NCBI GenBank assembly: GCA_024688885.1
Contig: JAILDV010000055.1
Coordinates: 55,634 to 119,633 of the forward strand
DNA: 64,000 nucleotides
Source of the DNA: Bacteroidaceae bacterium
GTDB taxonomy: Bacteria; Bacteroidota; Bacteroidia; Bacteroidales; Bacteroidaceae
Direction: 5' to 3'
In this document: positions 62,147 to 64,000 of the stretch, piece after piece
Layout of the letters: every line of letters begins with the position of its first letter
How positions within the stretch are numbered: the stretch's first letter is position 1
Position numbers and translations under genes: made by a program
The notes under the pieces: model-generated
Database searches by the model: none
Seen by the model: the letters and a program-made list of their open reading frames with translations, nothing else
What the model was told of the DNA's origin: nothing

Positions 62147-63291
62147 ATACAGTACTGTTCTGTTTTAGTACCTTTGCAGACGGTGTCAAGTTGAAGGCAC
62201 GCCACATCACGGCAATTCCTCAGGGAACGGGCTCTTCCTCGTCAAGCACCAATTACATCATGTCAAAGGATTCTACAGACTATATCGGTGATTTTGTCTA
62301 TCACAACAACAGATTCTCCAGATACAACTGGGGGAACGGGTACGTTGCCCCCTTGGGCAATTCCTACACCTACCGCTTCTATTTCAAGGACCATCAGGGC
62401 AACAACCGCGTTGTGACGACCAGCACAGGCACGGTCAAGCAGACCACGCACTATTATCCTGACGGTGTGACGCACGACAAGAGCACGGGTCAGGGCGAGC
62501 AGGTGTACAAGTACAACGGCAAGGAGCTTGACTGGATGCACGGGTTGGACTGGTATGACTACGGTGCCAGGGAGTACGACCCCACCATCGGACAATTCAT
62601 CAGCATAGACCCGTTGTGTGAAGTGGATTATCATGTTTCCCCTTATTCATATTGTGCTGGGGATCCAGTTAACAGAATAGACAAGGATGGTCGTATTTGG
62701 AACTTTGTTATTGGTGCTGCAGTCGGTGCTGCTACGGATTATGTGTGTCAAGTTACGGCTAATGTTATAGAGAATGGAAGATTCTCTACGAATTGCATTA
62801 CGGATGTTGATGAGACCTCTATATTACTTGCCGCAGGTGCAGGAGCCATAACAAGTGGTGCGTCTGCAATTGGTGTATCTGTCGCTAGGTCTGTTACGGT
62901 GAATACGGGAAGTCGTATCGCAGGAAAGATTGCAGGAAAAGTTGTTGCAGAAGGAACGAATTTTGTTGCAAATGTCGTGGCTGCTAAAGGTGACTTCGAA
63001 CAGGCAACAAAAGATTACGTTGCAGGAAAGGCGTTTAGGGGTATTTTTGATCAAAAAAATATCTCATCCTTATCTAACAATAAAGCGGTAAAGGCGGCAA
63101 CGGAGAAAGTAAGAAGTAATGGAAAACGATTAAGTGTGGATCAGAAGAATGCCATAAGAAAGGAAAACGCGACTACCCGTAAGAATGCACATAAGATAAA
63201 TAATAAGATTGAAAGGGAGAATGCTGTTAAGAATAAATTCTTTGATTGGACTTATGGGACTCATAAATATGATGAAGAAAAAACAAGATAG
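62147..63291 (+). pseudogene. RHS-repeat core and toxin tip (5' end missing)
   Basis: The frame begins abruptly after a stop with FADGVKLKARHITAIPQGTG, which is interior RHS sequence, so the large N-terminal shell is gone; TTG at 62191 is the only start-like codon. The RHS core is GLDWYDYGAREYDPTIGQFI followed by SIDPL near residue 145. After it the sequence changes to a glycine/alanine-rich membrane-like segment (NFVIGAAVGAATDYVCQV, ILLAAGAGAITSGASAIGVS) and a basic C-terminus, the polymorphic toxin tip. I cannot name the toxin fold. It may be a silent cassette that recombines onto an intact RHS gene elsewhere. Confidence 0.75.
62257..62344 (+). repeat. 88-bp RHS junction repeat, copy 1
   Basis: It encodes MSKDSTDYIGDFVYHNNRFS and is directly repeated at 63706-63793 with few differences. 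Confidence 0.92.
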
Positions 63292-63293
63292 AA

Positions 63294-63638
63294 ATGAAGA
63301 CCAAGAAAGTTTTATTTAGTAATTTTATACGATGCGTCTTGGGATTATTATTCATGATTCTTTTAATATATGTTTTATATCCAGAACGTAGAATGATAAA
63401 AGAATATAGAGAACAATTAACCACGACTCATAGTGTGACTAAGGCACATATTTATCACGTGACGAATAATACGAATACTTTTTATTATACTTTTACGATA
63501 CATGGTGTCGAGTATTCTGGGACATCCCGATATTCTCACTTGAATCCACCATATCCAAGGGAGGGGGATTCTATAGAGGTCTATTATAGTGAAACAGACC
63601 CTAATGTGAATCTATGGAAGGGGGAGTTCTCCGAGTAG
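63294..63638 (+). CDS. small membrane protein, candidate immunity to the RHS toxin tip
   Basis: 114 residues starting 3 bp after the RHS tip stop. It has one membrane helix near the N-terminus (FIRCVLGLLFMILLIYVLYP) and a beta-rich soluble domain (TKAHIYHVTNNTNTFYYTFT, DSIEVYYSETDPNVNLWKGE) like DUF3592 proteins. Genes in this place, behind an RHS or other polymorphic toxin tip, usually encode the cognate immunity protein; that role is inferred from position only. A/T content is higher than in the core genes, in line with transfer. Confidence 0.6.
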   Translation: MKTKKVLFSNFIRCVLGLLFMILLIYVLYPERRMIKEYREQLTTTHSVTKAHIYHVTNNTNTFYYTFTIHGVEYSGTSRYSHLNPPYPREGDSIEVYYSETDPNVNLWKGEFSE

Positions 63639-63705
63639 ATGGTCTGTTTAATCTTCATTTATTGTATGTATATGTGCCAAGTGTGATGAGTAAATATTCT
63701 ACTAT

Positions 63706-63984
63706 ATCATGTCAAAGGACTCTACAGATTATATCGGTGATTTTGTCTATCACAACAACAAGTTCTCTCGTTACAACTGGAGGAACGGGTACATCGTGCC
63801 TGCTGGTTCAAGTGACAGTTGGGACAGGTCACTGTCACCTCTCTCTTGCATTTTACCAGGACTATACTCTAACTCAAAAAATGAATGTGTTAGTTTGTAT
63901 TTTGATTCAAAATACCCGAATAATGTGAATTACAAGAATGTATTACCGGAAGGAATTAAAGGATATGTTTACAAGATTTATTAG
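63706..63984 (+). pseudogene. second RHS junction fragment joined to unrelated tail
   Basis: Copy 2 of the 88-bp repeat (MSKDSTDYIGDFVYHNNKFS, then RYNWRNGY) starts at 63706. The frame then leaves RHS similarity (SDSWDRSLSPLSCILPGLYS) and ends with NYKNVLPEGIKGYVYKIY and a stop at 63984. The RHS core is missing, so this is a recombination scar or the remains of an older tip and its immunity gene. Confidence 0.7.
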
Positions 63985-64000
63985 CTGCTTACTGATTTTT

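Noticed and set aside
63614..63928. 104-codon ORF overlapping the second RHS fragment
   Set aside because: The RHS frame, confirmed by the repeat at 62257, occupies the same DNA.

Overview
The window looks like chromosome of a Bacteroidales bacterium, most likely Prevotella or a close relative. The signs are promoters with the Bacteroidetes -7 element TAnnTTTG and a TTG-type -33 box about 20 bp upstream, a frdCAB fumarate reductase operon, a one-protein hybrid two-component regulator, GH97/GH31/GH43/GH3/GH5 enzymes, a reverse rubrerythrin, and secreted proteins ending in a type-IX-secretion-like tail. I see no rRNA, tRNA or CRISPR array.

1-26.8 kb is mostly core genome. It holds a TPR/OmpA-like lipoprotein (cut by the left edge), a LolE-type permease with rbfA, an O-methyltransferase with aroQ, a reverse rubrerythrin - rubredoxin - dusB operon (the rubredoxin is only 52 residues), groES-groEL, a higBA toxin-antitoxin pair, a broken ATPase gene, a secreted protein, an orphan antitoxin with a 22-residue toxin stub, a thioesterase with dprA, an MsbA-type exporter, sufE with an M28 peptidase lipoprotein, rdgB, an Lrp regulator, a DUF2723 membrane protein with a polysaccharide deacetylase, two FKBP isomerases, and a 25-codon hydrophobic peptide with its own promoter, long leader and terminator.

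27-39.5 kb holds a nonsense-interrupted micro-ORF, a PAP2 phosphatase, a MITE-like element, frdCAB, bcp with a D,D-carboxypeptidase lipoprotein, a GH43 enzyme, and a padR - membrane protein - PspC operon.

39.8-61.7 kb is a plant-polysaccharide locus: GH3, GH43, GH5 and a two-esterase protein in a row, an oppositely oriented HTCS regulator, a large three-module secreted protein, then GH97 and GH31. The first block fits xylan breakdown (debranching, deacetylation or feruloyl removal, backbone and xylobiose hydrolysis); GH97 and GH31 fit alpha-linked glucans or alpha-xylosides. No SusC/SusD pair is present. 61.8-64 kb is decayed accessory DNA: the 3' end of a glycosidase-like gene, an RHS toxin tip with a candidate immunity gene, and a second copy of the RHS junction.

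The most unusual signal is non-coding. Intergenic DNA carries tandem arrays whose unit sequence varies from place to place but whose period does not: 7 bp (about fifteen tracts, often starting at stop codons and sometimes paired as inverted arms), 21 bp (two arrays) and exactly 23 bp (at least seven arrays, several with palindromic cores). I cannot assign these to a known element.
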